Part shown: one piece after another, positions 8,049-15,880 of the stretch
Position numbering within the stretch: position 1 is the stretch's first letter
Layout of the letters: each line of letters opens with the position of its first letter
Assembly: GCA_018267825.1 (NCBI GenBank)
Contig: JAFDXR010000008.1
Span: 62,001 to 126,000 of the forward strand
Reading direction: 5' to 3'
Source of the DNA: Bacteroidota bacterium
GTDB lineage: Bacteria > Bacteroidota > Bacteroidia > B-17B0 > Aurantibacillaceae
DNA: 64,000 nucleotides
The notes under the pieces: generated by a model
The model's input: the letters and a program-made list of their open reading frames with translations, nothing else
Told to the model about the DNA's origin: nothing
Database searches by the model: none
Position numbers and translations under genes: made by a program

Positions 8049-8582
8049 CTATTGGCAGGAAATAGAATGTATTGCTCTCATCGGGCAATCAAAACTCATG
8101 TCGTCTACGCCGGTAATATTACATCTTAAAAACAACTCATCGCCTTTCTTGTGAAAATGGAATCTGTATTCATGCTGATGTCTCCAGTTAGTCTTGAATT
8201 GTCTGAAAGCAAGGTAGTACGTATTATCATAGGTGATCAGAAAATCATTTTCACCATATTCATTCTCTATTTGCTGGAGTTCCTTGCCTGCAAATAGTAA
8301 ACTGTACTTTCCCATGCGCTTAAACAGTTCGTCATCACTGCTACGGTTTATGGAATTGATACTTATTCCGAATTCAATGATCACTTTATCAGCTGTTAAT
8401 GGCGTATCGGCTGTTACAACAATAGAATTGGTGTTACTCAGGAGTAGGTAATCGTGTTGCACAGCCCAATAAAAAACTCCGCCGGCAAATAAAAGAATAC
8501 AGCCAAAGAATATGAGCAGTGCTTTCATTGTGTAGATATGTCTGAAGAAAATCCCGGCATCTGCGGTGTTAATATTTTTCAC
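8049..8582 (-). CDS. Hypothetical single-span membrane protein
   Basis: A 177-residue frame. The best start is probably the second Met (MKALLIFFGCILLF, about 8528), which gives a normal N-terminal anchor. The remainder is a soluble domain of alternating beta segments, probably outside the membrane, ending with a Cys pair (FDCPMRAIHSISC). It immediately precedes the 300-aa gene. No family recognised. Confidence 0.65.
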   Translation of the reverse strand: MKNINTADAGIFFRHIYTMKALLIFFGCILLFAGGVFYWAVQHDYLLLSNTNSIVVTADTPLTADKVIIEFGISINSINRSSDDELFKRMGKYSLLFAGKELQQIENEYGENDFLITYDNTYYLAFRQFKTNWRHQHEYRFHFHKKGDELFLRCNITGVDDMSFDCPMRAIHSISCQ

Positions 8583-8658
8583 CTCAAATTACAGCATTTT
8601 TTAAAGAACAGCAAAACCACTAAAGCATAACCAGCTCTTTTACTTTGCCTCCGTTTAC

Positions 8659-9360
8659 CTATAACAACCGCGAACTGATTCGTTTCCAGCGACCAGAAGC
8701 AGGGCTGTACTGATACACGTTTTCCTCTACACAACAGGCGCCTGCATGCACCAGGGTTTTGAGGCGCTTACGTTTTGAATCTATCTCATCCGGAAAAAAC
8801 ACCATCGCGTTGGTCAGAAATTTGCTCAGGCTGAATCGCCCGTTTTTGCGTTGCATATAATAACTGTATAATGGTCCGCCATTACCGCCACAATCGTTCA
8901 CAACAGCTATATCATCAAGCCCGTCGAAATTCAGATCAGCCACCACGATATCTCCGTAGATTCCGTCGACAACCTCATCCTCTGCTCTGTAACCGGTTGT
9001 ATAAGACCGAACGTGATTACACTCACGAAACACACAGGATGAAAAATAGGAAGACTCCAGTTCCAGGCTATCGATTCCGGATCCGGTTATTTTGTTCCGG
9101 ATAAACAGCTTAGCGATACAGGAATCACCGCCCCCATCAAGCGTTCTGAGATGACGCGCACACAGCACTATATCAAATTGCTCCGACAATTCATTGTGTC
9201 CGCACCTTATCACTACAGGCACACGCAATTCCCATCGCTGTATGATTGCCTTTTTATGAATTGCCGACAGAGACCTTGCAGGCAAAGGTTCTTCCCCGAC
9301 GGAACAGGCACAAAATATGATCATGAGGCCATAAAAAAGGCAAGCTGTTTTAAAGTTCAT
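8659..9360 (-). CDS. Predicted lipoprotein with FG-GAP/VCBS-like segment
   Basis: A 233-residue protein with a hydrophobic N-terminus ending in a lipobox-like IFCAC at residues 15-19, so it is probably lipidated and exported. DIVVADLNFDGLDDIAVVND (about residue 140) is a calcium-binding VCBS/FG-GAP-type loop. ACCVEENVYQYS near the end holds a Cys pair. Proteins of this kind are surface or periplasmic, and function cannot be assigned. No neighbour clarifies it. Confidence 0.65.
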   Translation of the reverse strand: MNFKTACLFYGLMIIFCACSVGEEPLPARSLSAIHKKAIIQRWELRVPVVIRCGHNELSEQFDIVLCARHLRTLDGGGDSCIAKLFIRNKITGSGIDSLELESSYFSSCVFRECNHVRSYTTGYRAEDEVVDGIYGDIVVADLNFDGLDDIAVVNDCGGNGGPLYSYYMQRKNGRFSLSKFLTNAMVFFPDEIDSKRKRLKTLVHAGACCVEENVYQYSPASGRWKRISSRLL

Positions 9361-9466
9361 CGCACAAATCCTTTAAAGGCGGATTCAGGTATAAAACTAA
9401 AAAATAGCTTGCCCTTCAAAAGGTCATTCCATTATTCGCAGACAATTGTCTATTATCCGCCGGGCA

Positions 9467-9841
9467 TCAGGCGGCTTTCAATGCCTGCTTCTTATGGTAC
9501 AGAAAATAAGAACCAAAAAGCAGTAAAAGCGCCAAGGCCGGGAATATAACATGCGTCAGAGGACTGCCAATAGCCAGTATAGAGTAACCTGCCCCAATAA
9601 CATCGAAAGTAATACCCGCATAAGCCCACTCCTTAAGGCGCGGATACTTAGGCATGAAAATCACAATCAGCCCCAGCAGTTTGGCCACACTTAAAAAAGG
9701 AATGATATAAGCCGGATAGCCCAATGAAGCAAATACCTTCAGGCTGTCTTCATTTGGTACGATACCCATCACAGAGCCGACACCGATTGCAGGAATCAGC
9801 AGGCCCGTGCAAATCCAATAGAAAATATTCAGTTTTTTCAT
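9467..9841 (-). CDS. DoxX-like membrane protein
   Basis: A 124-residue protein with four hydrophobic helices: FYWICTGLLIPAIGV, LSVAKLLGLIVIF, YAGITFDVIGAGYSI and FPALALLLLFGSYF. This is the DoxX-like family pattern, of unclear quinone- or thiol-linked function. It lies 4 nt after the stop of the SRPBCC-VOC gene and so belongs to the ArsR-controlled operon. ArsR-SRPBCC-DoxX operons are common in Bacteroidota. Confidence 0.8.
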   Translation of the reverse strand: MKKLNIFYWICTGLLIPAIGVGSVMGIVPNEDSLKVFASLGYPAYIIPFLSVAKLLGLIVIFMPKYPRLKEWAYAGITFDVIGAGYSILAIGSPLTHVIFPALALLLLFGSYFLYHKKQALKAA

Positions 9842-9845
9842 GCGT

Positions 9846-10808
9846 TTATTTTTTCTCTGTGTAACTGATCATCCAGTTAATGCCGAATTTATCGCTGAGT
9901 TCACCGAAGTAAGCTCCAAAGAACATATCCTGCAAGGGCATGGTTACATGACCTCCGGCAGAAAGTGCATCAAAGAGTCGCTTCGCTTCTTCGCGGGTTT
10001 CAGGCTCCAGGCAAATGTGCATATTGTTACCACGGTTCAGTGTAAATCCCATTTCAGGTGGCGCATCAGTCGCCATCAGTACATGTCCGCCCAGGATCGG
10101 CAACTCCACATGCAATATCATTTTCTTTATTTCTTCTGCTACCGGCGGATGTCCTGATTCTGCCGGAATATCGCCAAAACGCTGAAGACCTTTCCCGCCG
10201 AACTCGGATTTGAAAACCGATTTATAGAAAAGAAATGCTTCTTCGGTATTGCCCGGGAAATTAAGATACGTACAAACACGTGCGGCGTTGCTTGTTTTGT
10301 TTTGCTGACGAAGCATAAAACCGGCTTTGAAATACTGCTCGAGACTATCGAGGCACATGGTGAAGCCGCCCTGGAAGCCCATCTTGAGCATTTCTTCCAT
10401 GCGTTCCTTCGATTCATTGTAAATCGTGATGCTCACTTTTGTAATCCCGTTTTTCTCCTGAAAGTTCAGGTCCCAGTCGGAACCCGGCAATTGCATGTTC
10501 TCATCCTTATCAGCAAAAGCGTTTTTCATTTTGAAATTGGTCTTAGGTGTAATGGAAGTATACTCCTGCACAGACCAGTGTTCCTGCCCTTCAGGGCCTA
10601 CCATGGCATAGAAGCGCCGGCCGCCGACTTTGAAATGCATGTAGCTGGTTCTGGAAGCCCAGGGCTTGGGGGCCCACCACTGATCGAGGTATTCAGGATT
10701 TGTCCAGGCTTCCCAAACCAGATCCAGGTTTGCTGAAAATTCGCGCGTTACCTGCACGGTGGAGGTTTCTTTGTTGACAATAAAATCGAATAATAATGTT
10801 TGGCTCAT
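9846..10808 (-). CDS. Fused SRPBCC (AHSA1-type) and VOC/PhnB-type protein
   Basis: From the Met at 10808 the protein has 320 residues. That start overlaps the ArsR stop by 4 nt (ATGA), whereas the longer frame runs into the ArsR gene. Residues about 1-165 are an SRPBCC/AHSA1 domain ([27 protein letters not shown]). Residues about 180-320 are a vicinal-oxygen-chelate domain of the PhnB type ([38 protein letters not shown]). The two domains are usually separate genes in such operons, so this is a fusion. Both bind small hydrophobic ligands, but the actual ligand is unknown. Confidence 0.85.
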   Translation of the reverse strand: MSQTLLFDFIVNKETSTVQVTREFSANLDLVWEAWTNPEYLDQWWAPKPWASRTSYMHFKVGGRRFYAMVGPEGQEHWSVQEYTSITPKTNFKMKNAFADKDENMQLPGSDWDLNFQEKNGITKVSITIYNESKERMEEMLKMGFQGGFTMCLDSLEQYFKAGFMLRQQNKTSNAARVCTYLNFPGNTEEAFLFYKSVFKSEFGGKGLQRFGDIPAESGHPPVAEEIKKMILHVELPILGGHVLMATDAPPEMGFTLNRGNNMHICLEPETREEAKRLFDALSAGGHVTMPLQDMFFGAYFGELSDKFGINWMISYTEKK

Positions 10809-11134
10809 TTTTTCTTGTTTTTCATGGTTAGTAATAGATCGTCCAATTGGTTGAATCGCGTTTCCCAGATTTTCCGGAATTGTTCCAGCCATTTATCAAT
10901 TTCTTTCATTTTGTGTACCTGTAGCTGGTAATGTATTTCGCGACCCTGTTGTTTCTGCGACACCAACTCACATTCCGAAAGAATCTGCAGGTGTTTTGAA
11001 ACGGCCTGCCGGCTCATATCGAAATGCTCGGCAATGGCATTGGGAGTCATAGACTGTAATGCGATCAGGGTGATGATCGCCCGACGCGTTGGATCTGCAA
11101 TAGCCTGGTAAATATCTCTTCTCATAGAACTCAT
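10805..11134 (-). CDS. ArsR-family transcriptional regulator
   Basis: A winged-helix protein of about 109 residues. The typical ArsR start [18 protein letters not shown] is followed by the recognition helix [12 protein letters not shown] and the wing. I chose the Met at 11134; the longer frame would place the operator inside the gene. No metal-binding Cys pair is visible, so it is the SRPBCC-linked ArsR subtype rather than a metal sensor. It heads an operon with the SRPBCC-VOC and DoxX genes. Two inverted repeats over its promoter argue for autorepression. Confidence 0.88.
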   Translation of the reverse strand: MSSMRRDIYQAIADPTRRAIITLIALQSMTPNAIAEHFDMSRQAVSKHLQILSECELVSQKQQGREIHYQLQVHKMKEIDKWLEQFRKIWETRFNQLDDLLLTMKNKKK

Positions 11135-11143
11135 GTAATTTAT

Positions 11144-11185
11144 GCAACTAATCAGTTGCAAATATATACGCAATTAATTGGTTGC
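11144..11185. promoter_or_regulatory. Tandem ArsR operators
   Basis: The perfect inverted repeat GCAACT-AATC-AGTTGC lies at 11144-11159. An imperfect copy, GCAATTAATTGGTTGC, lies at 11170-11185, 26 bp centre to centre. They bracket the -7 box and most of the promoter spacer, as expected for a repressor pair. Confidence 0.65.
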
Positions 11186-11190
11186 ACAAA
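11159..11190 (-). promoter_or_regulatory. Promoter of the ArsR operon
   Basis: On the minus strand TTTG (11190-11187), 20 nt, then TATATTTG (11166-11159) fits the Bacteroidota -33/-7 pattern. It is 24 nt upstream of the chosen ArsR start and is covered by the two operators. Confidence 0.65.
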
Positions 11191-11329
11191 TATTTCTGGA
11201 TTTATTTTCCTTCTGGAGAATTTTCTCTTTAAAGATCAGCACGTTACAAATGCCGGAAGAACGGTCATCGCCTGTTCAATTAAAAAAAACAGGACGGGTA
11301 TTTGTAACACGCATTGGTTTATCCACGCA

Positions 11330-12037
11330 TCAACAGATCAGCAAGAGGCGGGGCTCTCCGTCTTTTTCCCTGGGGGCGCGGTGCACACAGGGCAGCACCG
11401 GGCTGTCGGGATAATCAACGGCCAATCGCCATATATGGCCCAGTCCCAGGTTTACCGGTTTGGCCCCTGGCATTGCCTGGTAGTGAAGATCAAAAAAATG
11501 TGCCTTCAAAAAATCCTCAAAACCTTCCTGTTCACCATGAGCATCTTCGTAAAGCTTTTCAAGCTCTTTTCGTATAACAGGAATCTGTATTTTTTGTTCG
11601 GCCCATGCATTAGCGATCAGCTCACTCGACGCGCCATAATAGGTACATAAAAAAGTATCGGTTGGTACCGGTGAACGATCGACATGATACGAATATACAT
11701 CGGTTGGAAAAAAAGGGTAAGCTGTATCGCGCTCATAATTGCGGATCAGGTTCAGCACAGGAGCAGCGCCGTGATCCTGCAGGAGCGACAGATCCTGCAA
11801 CAGAATGTGGCGGGCCAAACTTCCTTCAGGGCTCAATGCCAACTGTAACAGATCATCCGGATCAATAACCCTGATAGCCTCGTCTGATTCGAGCATCCTG
11901 ACAATCTCCTCAAAATTACCCTCCGGTTTACGGGTCCAGCACATGGCGTTGACATCTCCGTAAAATGGTGTTGACACCAGGCTTTGAAAGTCGTTGACGT
12001 AGCGGATCTGTGATGTAGGGGAATCGTATTCAGACAT
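11330..12037 (-). CDS. DUF1826-like protein
   Basis: I placed the start at the Met at 12037 (MSEYDSPTSQ), giving about 235 residues. The central YSYHVDRSPVPTDTFLCTYYG and the late LPCVHRAPREKDGEPRLL match what I remember of DUF1826 (a His-x-Asp and a His-Arg pair near the end), a family of unknown function. This could be a metal site of the cupin/2OG type, but that is inference. It is the last core-like gene before the AT-rich accessory DNA. Confidence 0.6.
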   Translation of the reverse strand: MSEYDSPTSQIRYVNDFQSLVSTPFYGDVNAMCWTRKPEGNFEEIVRMLESDEAIRVIDPDDLLQLALSPEGSLARHILLQDLSLLQDHGAAPVLNLIRNYERDTAYPFFPTDVYSYHVDRSPVPTDTFLCTYYGASSELIANAWAEQKIQIPVIRKELEKLYEDAHGEQEGFEDFLKAHFFDLHYQAMPGAKPVNLGLGHIWRLAVDYPDSPVLPCVHRAPREKDGEPRLLLIC

Positions 12038-12174
12038 GCATCCAATTTTGGATGGAAGATACAAAACTAAAACCAAGCATCTCGTTTAAATTCATTGCAT
12101 GGTTGGTGATAACACCATATTCAAGAACGAGTATAAGTAACAAACACCAGGCAAATATGAGGATACAAAAAACC

Positions 12175-12197
12175 CCCAAACTTTCGTTTGGGGGTTT
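12175..12197 (-). terminator. Terminator-like hairpin, possible orphaned tRNA-Arg terminator
   Basis: CCCCCAAAC, TTTC, GTTTGGGGG is a 9-bp GC-rich stem. It is followed on the minus strand by a T run. Its core CAAACTTTCGTTTG is identical to the core of the hairpin next to tRNA-Arg at 55799-55831. It may be the original host terminator, displaced by integration. Confidence 0.5.
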
Positions 12198-12375
12198 CCT
12201 TTGATAGTGGTACCAATGGGGGAAAGGTCGTATTATGACGTCGAGGATTTTCATAAAATTCTCGAATTTACAGGACTTTTAGAGCCTTTTTCCGATTGAT
12301 AAATTTCTTCAAAGAACCCCCAGTTTGGGCTTCGGGTATAAAGGTAGAAATCTTAGAGATTTTAGCAAATAATTA

Positions 12376-12398
12376 GGGGCAAATTTTGCCCCTTTTTT
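12376..12398 (+). terminator. Rho-independent terminator
   Basis: GGGGCAA-ATT-TTGCCCC is followed by six T on the plus strand. No plus-strand gene lies directly upstream, so it may shield the next genes from read-through. Confidence 0.55.
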
Positions 12399-12463
12399 AC
12401 GTCATATAATGGCGAAGTCAGCCTATATTTTTACGCCATTATTAACCTTAAACAAAAAATAAA

Positions 12464-12682
12464 ATGAATTTACTTTCAAAAATTTGGGGCATTATTACCC
12501 TTTTCCTTGCAATTATCTGCTTGATTCCTTTTTTAGGATGGGGCAATTGGGGCGTGATTATTCTTGCGATTATTGGGACAATAATTGGTGCTTTTTCAGC
12601 TAAAAAAAGTGGCATGTACCTGAATATTGTAGCTTTGTTGCTTGCTTTTTTTCGCCTAATTTTCGGAGGAGGAATTATTTAA
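12464..12682 (+). CDS. Small two-helix membrane protein
   Basis: A 72-residue hydrophobic protein with two to three membrane spans (ITLFLAIICLIPFLGW, GVIILAIIGTIIGAFSA and VALLLAFFRLIFGG) and a short basic loop. It is separated from the receiver-domain gene by 15 nt and probably shares its transcript. Proteins of this size and layout are common unannotated membrane proteins. No function is inferable. Confidence 0.6.
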   Translation: MNLLSKIWGIITLFLAIICLIPFLGWGNWGVIILAIIGTIIGAFSAKKSGMYLNIVALLLAFFRLIFGGGII

Positions 12683-12697
12683 AAAGTGTTGATATAA

Positions 12698-13036
12698 ATG
12701 GGATATAAGCTTTTCTTAGATGATATTCGTTCTGTAGATATGGTTTATCCGGATTTAACAGATGAAGACTTTATAATTGTAAGAGACTATTTTTCATTTA
12801 TCGAAACTGTTAAAAATAAGGGACTCCCTGACTATATTAGTTTTGATAATGATTTAGGATTAGATAAAACGGGAAACTTGGCTCTTGATGGTTATGCTTG
12901 TGCGAAATGGCTTGTTTATGAATCCGGAACTGATATTGTTAATTTGAAGTTTTACGTGCATTCGGCTAACCCTGTTGCAAAGGTTCAGATCGAGTCTTTA
13001 CTAAACAACTATATTAAATTCCTAAAAGGGAATTAA
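12698..13036 (+). CDS. Cyclic-phosphate-processing receiver-domain protein
   Basis: A 112-residue single-domain protein with a receiver-like fold. KLFLDDIRSVD gives the acidic pocket, ISFDNDLGLDKTGNLALDGY the central strand and loop, and FYVHSANPVAKVQIESLL the final strand with a conserved His-Ser-Ala-Asn-Pro. This is the cREC family, predicted from comparative genomics to act on or sense cyclic phosphates of RNA or nucleotide ends in conflict systems. No partner nuclease or ligase is adjacent, so its role here is open. Confidence 0.7.
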   Translation: MGYKLFLDDIRSVDMVYPDLTDEDFIIVRDYFSFIETVKNKGLPDYISFDNDLGLDKTGNLALDGYACAKWLVYESGTDIVNLKFYVHSANPVAKVQIESLLNNYIKFLKGN

Positions 13037-13311
13037 TATAGTTGTTGAATTTTAGCTTCACGGATTTTCCTTAACTTTTTATATTTAATATCTAAATTAT
13101 CAATGTCTTCGATGATTTCTGTACCAAACATTTCAATCATGTTGCTTCTACACGAATCAATTTGTTGTTTCAATTCGATCATAAAAGTAACTCTATACTC
13201 TTTTTGATTATATCCCATTTTGGCTGCAACTTCCAATACGCCCAATGGATAAATCTTTGCCCTTTCAAATATTTTCAAATAAATATCCTCAAGGGTAATA
13301 TCACTAATCAT
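13033..13311 (-). CDS. Hypothetical 92-aa protein
   Basis: I took the Met at 13311 (MISDITLEDIYLKIFERAKI) because the longer frame overlaps the repeat-protein gene. The protein is helical and charged, with MGYNQKEYRVTFMIELKQQI in the middle and an amphipathic C-terminus that may form a coiled coil. It sits 10 nt after the stop of the repeat protein and is probably co-transcribed with it. It converges with the receiver gene, overlapping its end by 4 nt. No family recognised. Confidence 0.55.
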   Translation of the reverse strand: MISDITLEDIYLKIFERAKIYPLGVLEVAAKMGYNQKEYRVTFMIELKQQIDSCRSNMIEMFGTEIIEDIDNLDIKYKKLRKIREAKIQQLY

Positions 13312-13321
13312 CGTATTAAAA

Positions 13322-13639
13322 TTACCTATCAGGAGTAGACTTGTTAGTATAGCGACCTTCAAAGTCATAATATTTAATGTAGCTACCATCTTTCACTAAG
13401 ATTGTTGCTCCGGAAACATTTCTGATAGATTTGCCTCCGCTTAAAGAAATTGATTTGTTGGTATAGTGCCCATCAGCATCATAAATTTTAGCATAACTTC
13501 CATCTATTATTACAATGTATTGGTTGTTATAGCCGGCTATAGATTTGCCACCACTTAAAGAAATCGATTTGTTAGTATAACGTCCTTTATCGTCATAAAT
13601 CTTGGCGTATGAGCCATCTTGTTTTACTTCAGCAATCAT
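13322..13639 (-). CDS. Three-repeat beta protein (GSYAKIYD repeats)
   Basis: A 105-residue protein made of three copies of a roughly 37-residue unit: DGSYAKIYDDKGRYTNKSIS, then LSGGKSI, then a variable strand. Repeats 1 and 2 are nearly identical in protein and in DNA, which points to recent duplication. There is no signal peptide. The pattern (alternating aromatic and Gly/Lys) suggests a small beta solenoid or partial propeller similar in style to WG repeats. Function unknown; it precedes the 92-aa gene. Confidence 0.65.
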   Translation of the reverse strand: MIAEVKQDGSYAKIYDDKGRYTNKSISLSGGKSIAGYNNQYIVIIDGSYAKIYDADGHYTNKSISLSGGKSIRNVSGATILVKDGSYIKYYDFEGRYTNKSTPDR

Positions 13640-13712
13640 AGTTTGTGTTTTTAGTTGTTTATAAAATTAATAAAGAAGGCGAAAGGAAAAAAAAGATTTT
13701 AAACAATTAGTT

Positions 13713-14552
13713 TTAAATTTTTGCATAAAACGCCTTTGCAAATGTTTTATCTAAAGTTGATAGTTTCTTGTTTATTCCGTTAATTTGATAATTAGATGAC
13801 CACCCGTGAGGGATAGCGTAAATCATAATAGAATCAGTATCAAATATTTTACTATAAAATAGCTCGTTTGAATTATAGGTGTTGAATATGTTGTGATCAA
13901 CCTTATCTGTATTCCAACCATACCATGAATTACAGTCAGAATAAATCTTGCTTTTGTTCCAAATAATTGGTGAAGATTCCTTTTGATGCTCATGAATCAA
14001 TCCTAAAGAATGACCAATTTCATGGAGTATTATTCCACTTATAGTTGATTGATCATTTTGCTTAAAGTCAACAGGATCAAAATTCATTGTTGCCTTACCA
14101 ATTAATGATGGATGCTCCGCTTCTCTTCCTATGAATGACCAATGTCCATCATTTTCGACGCAAGAAATTCTTATGTCAGAGTTATCCAATGAGTTCGCTT
14201 GCACAAACTCTATACCTGTACATTTACTCCATTCTTCAAAAGCATTTATAAGTTCACTATGATAGTCCGTACACTTCATAAAAGCTACTGTTAACTTCTT
14301 TTTATTCCACTTTTTACTAAGAAGTGCTGCAAATTCAAATAATTTCTGATAATTATCTCCAGTTAAAAATCTTGTTTCTTCTCTAATAATATTAACAACA
14401 CTCTCATTAAGCATTCCACCCAAGGGAGAATTTTCAACCACATCTTTTAAACTGCGACTACCATCATCTTGTAGAAATCTAAAAAAATCTCTTCTAACTT
14501 TTTCCTCATTAATAAGGGCGTTATTTCTCTTAATAAACAATATTGATTTCAT
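13713..14552 (-). CDS. Astacin-like zinc metallopeptidase
   Basis: A 279-residue protein. The site LHEIGHSLGLIHEHQ (about residue 168) is the extended HExxHxxGxxHE zinc signature of astacin-type metzincins. SIMIYAIPHG supplies the Met-turn, although the usual His-Tyr after Met is Ile-Tyr. There is no signal peptide; the N-terminal region reads MKSILFIKRNNALINEEKVR, so it may act inside the cell or leave by another route. The approximately 100-residue N-terminal region could be a propeptide. It has its own upstream gap and no clear partner. Confidence 0.8.
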   Translation of the reverse strand: MKSILFIKRNNALINEEKVRRDFFRFLQDDGSRSLKDVVENSPLGGMLNESVVNIIREETRFLTGDNYQKLFEFAALLSKKWNKKKLTVAFMKCTDYHSELINAFEEWSKCTGIEFVQANSLDNSDIRISCVENDGHWSFIGREAEHPSLIGKATMNFDPVDFKQNDQSTISGIILHEIGHSLGLIHEHQKESSPIIWNKSKIYSDCNSWYGWNTDKVDHNIFNTYNSNELFYSKIFDTDSIMIYAIPHGWSSNYQINGINKKLSTLDKTFAKAFYAKI

Positions 14553-14628
14553 GGGTTATTTTTTTCTGAATCTGGTTATAAGGTACAAATATTTTAGAAT
14601 TTTTACTTATGTGGTTTTCGGAATCCGT

Positions 14629-15330
14629 TTATAAACTTAAGATTTTATTGCCTATCTCATCTATTATAAGTTTATTGTTATCAAAATTTGTTACAAGTGA
14701 GTATCCATTATAAAAAGGCTCAATTGCTAAATATCTATCAGAATACAGTTCATTCCCGTGTCTGTCAATATGAAACCAACCTCTTTCATCCTTTGCTGTA
14801 GCATAGCCTTTATGAAAGACTCCCAAATCTAAGAAGGTTTTGTTATTGATGCGATTGCCACGTTTATCAATATGTTTAAAATCTCCGGTAGAAGTTTTTA
14901 CACATGCTATTCCATCTTTGAAATCTCCACAGTAGATATATTTTTCTGAGTATATTTTTTCTCCCTCAAGATTGATGTGATAATAGCAGTTATTGTTATC
15001 ACGAACTGTACAAAGGTTCTCTTGGAAATTGCCAGCCCAATTAAACGAATTATTACAAGCTCTCTCTCCACTTTCAGTCAAATGAAACCATTGATCTTCC
15101 TTAACTACAGCTGCACGTTTACAGTAATAACCAAAAGTTCGAGAATACCTCTCTGAATAAATTTCCTTACCACAAACATCTATGTGATAGGAGCCTGTAA
15201 TATCCTTAACCGGAGCAAGTCCGGGAGAATGGAATTTCAATACTTCAATAAATGTTTTTCTGAAAATTGGTTTTCCGTCAAATAAAAAATGCGTGTTGTC
15301 TGCTGATACTTTAATTTCTTGCCAATTCAT
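14629..15330 (-). CDS. WG-repeat protein
   Basis: A 233-residue protein with about six repeats of a beta unit ending in forms such as GWFHIDRHGNELY, CYYHINLEGEKIYS and DFKHIDKRGNRIN. It is a WG/KWG-type repeat protein, expected to fold as a beta-propeller-like binder. No signal peptide. The first codons overlap the end of the phosphatase gene by 20 nt, so it is the last gene of the sugar/radical SAM operon. A scaffold or binding role is inferred. Confidence 0.75.
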   Translation of the reverse strand: MNWQEIKVSADNTHFLFDGKPIFRKTFIEVLKFHSPGLAPVKDITGSYHIDVCGKEIYSERYSRTFGYYCKRAAVVKEDQWFHLTESGERACNNSFNWAGNFQENLCTVRDNNNCYYHINLEGEKIYSEKYIYCGDFKDGIACVKTSTGDFKHIDKRGNRINNKTFLDLGVFHKGYATAKDERGWFHIDRHGNELYSDRYLAIEPFYNGYSLVTNFDNNKLIIDEIGNKILSL

Positions 15331-15880
15331 TATTTCTAAATGTTAATCCTGTTAAATAGTTTACCCAATTCTCTTTTGTGTAAACAGTTTTGTTTATGCT
15401 GTAATGATAAAACGCAATCAACATATCGTGAGTGATGAAAATTGTTGTTCCATTTTGAGTGGAATTTTCGTTAATGAAATGGGTGATTCTATAATTTAAT
15501 TCGTTAATGTTCGGAATACCCGGAACGTTTTCGTTTTGCACAAAACGTTTATACATTTCGTAAAGACCATATTGAGCAAGAAATTCTCCTGCAATATTTT
15601 CATCTGCAATGTGCAATCCTGGCGCACCCAACGCAGTTGTTTCAATTATATTTATTGAACTACCATAACCTTTAGTGATAAACTCTGCTGTTTGAACGCA
15701 ACGCAAAATAGGACTCGTGTAAATTTTATTGATTTTTGTTTCAACTAAACTTTCGCCAAATTTTTGAGCGCTTAGCTTTCCTCTTTCGTTCAATAAAATT
15801 TCATTTCCAAAAGAACCTTGCGGAATGTCGTCCCTGTCAGAGTGCCGAATTAAAAGGGAAATTTTATCTTGTGAACTCAT
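15311..15880 (-). CDS. Histidine phosphatase superfamily protein
   Basis: From the Met at 15880 the protein has 189 residues. The phosphohistidine motif is ISLLIRHSDRDD, with RH at about residues 12-13. YTSPILRCVQTAEFI is the second Arg-containing motif, and TTIFITHDMLIAFYHY holds the second catalytic His. This is the phosphoglycerate-mutase-like fold, which removes phosphate from sugars, metabolites or proteins. Its start overlaps the preceding glycosyltransferase gene by 17 nt. In this operon a sugar phosphate or phosphorylated glycan is the most likely substrate. Confidence 0.82.
   Translation of the reverse strand: MSSQDKISLLIRHSDRDDIPQGSFGNEILLNERGKLSAQKFGESLVETKINKIYTSPILRCVQTAEFITKGYGSSINIIETTALGAPGLHIADENIAGEFLAQYGLYEMYKRFVQNENVPGIPNINELNYRITHFINENSTQNGTTIFITHDMLIAFYHYSINKTVYTKENWVNYLTGLTFRNNELARN

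Larger units (their letters stand above)
12077..12463. other. Intergenic region at the probable left edge of the accessory DNA
   Basis: No gene is recognised here. The region contains a hairpin GGTGATAACACC (12105-12116), a terminator-type stem at 12175-12197 followed on the minus strand by a T run, and a second terminator at 12376-12398. Base composition drops to AT-rich from here rightwards. Confidence 0.5.

Noticed and set aside
9151-9549. A 132-codon plus-strand frame between the lipoprotein and DoxX genes
   Set aside because: It is antisense to real coding sequence and has a composition unlike a folded protein.
11156-11650. Plus-strand frames over the DUF1826-like gene
   Set aside because: They are antisense to a better-supported gene and begin inside the ArsR promoter.
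12030-12254. A 74-codon minus-strand frame crossing the terminator hairpin at 12175
   Set aside because: It reads straight through a strong terminator stem and has no family; it is more likely non-coding DNA at an integration border.
12180-12260. A complete second tRNA at the left border
   Set aside because: Only a GGTACCAC-like end is visible; I could not fold T, anticodon and D arms, so no tRNA is called.
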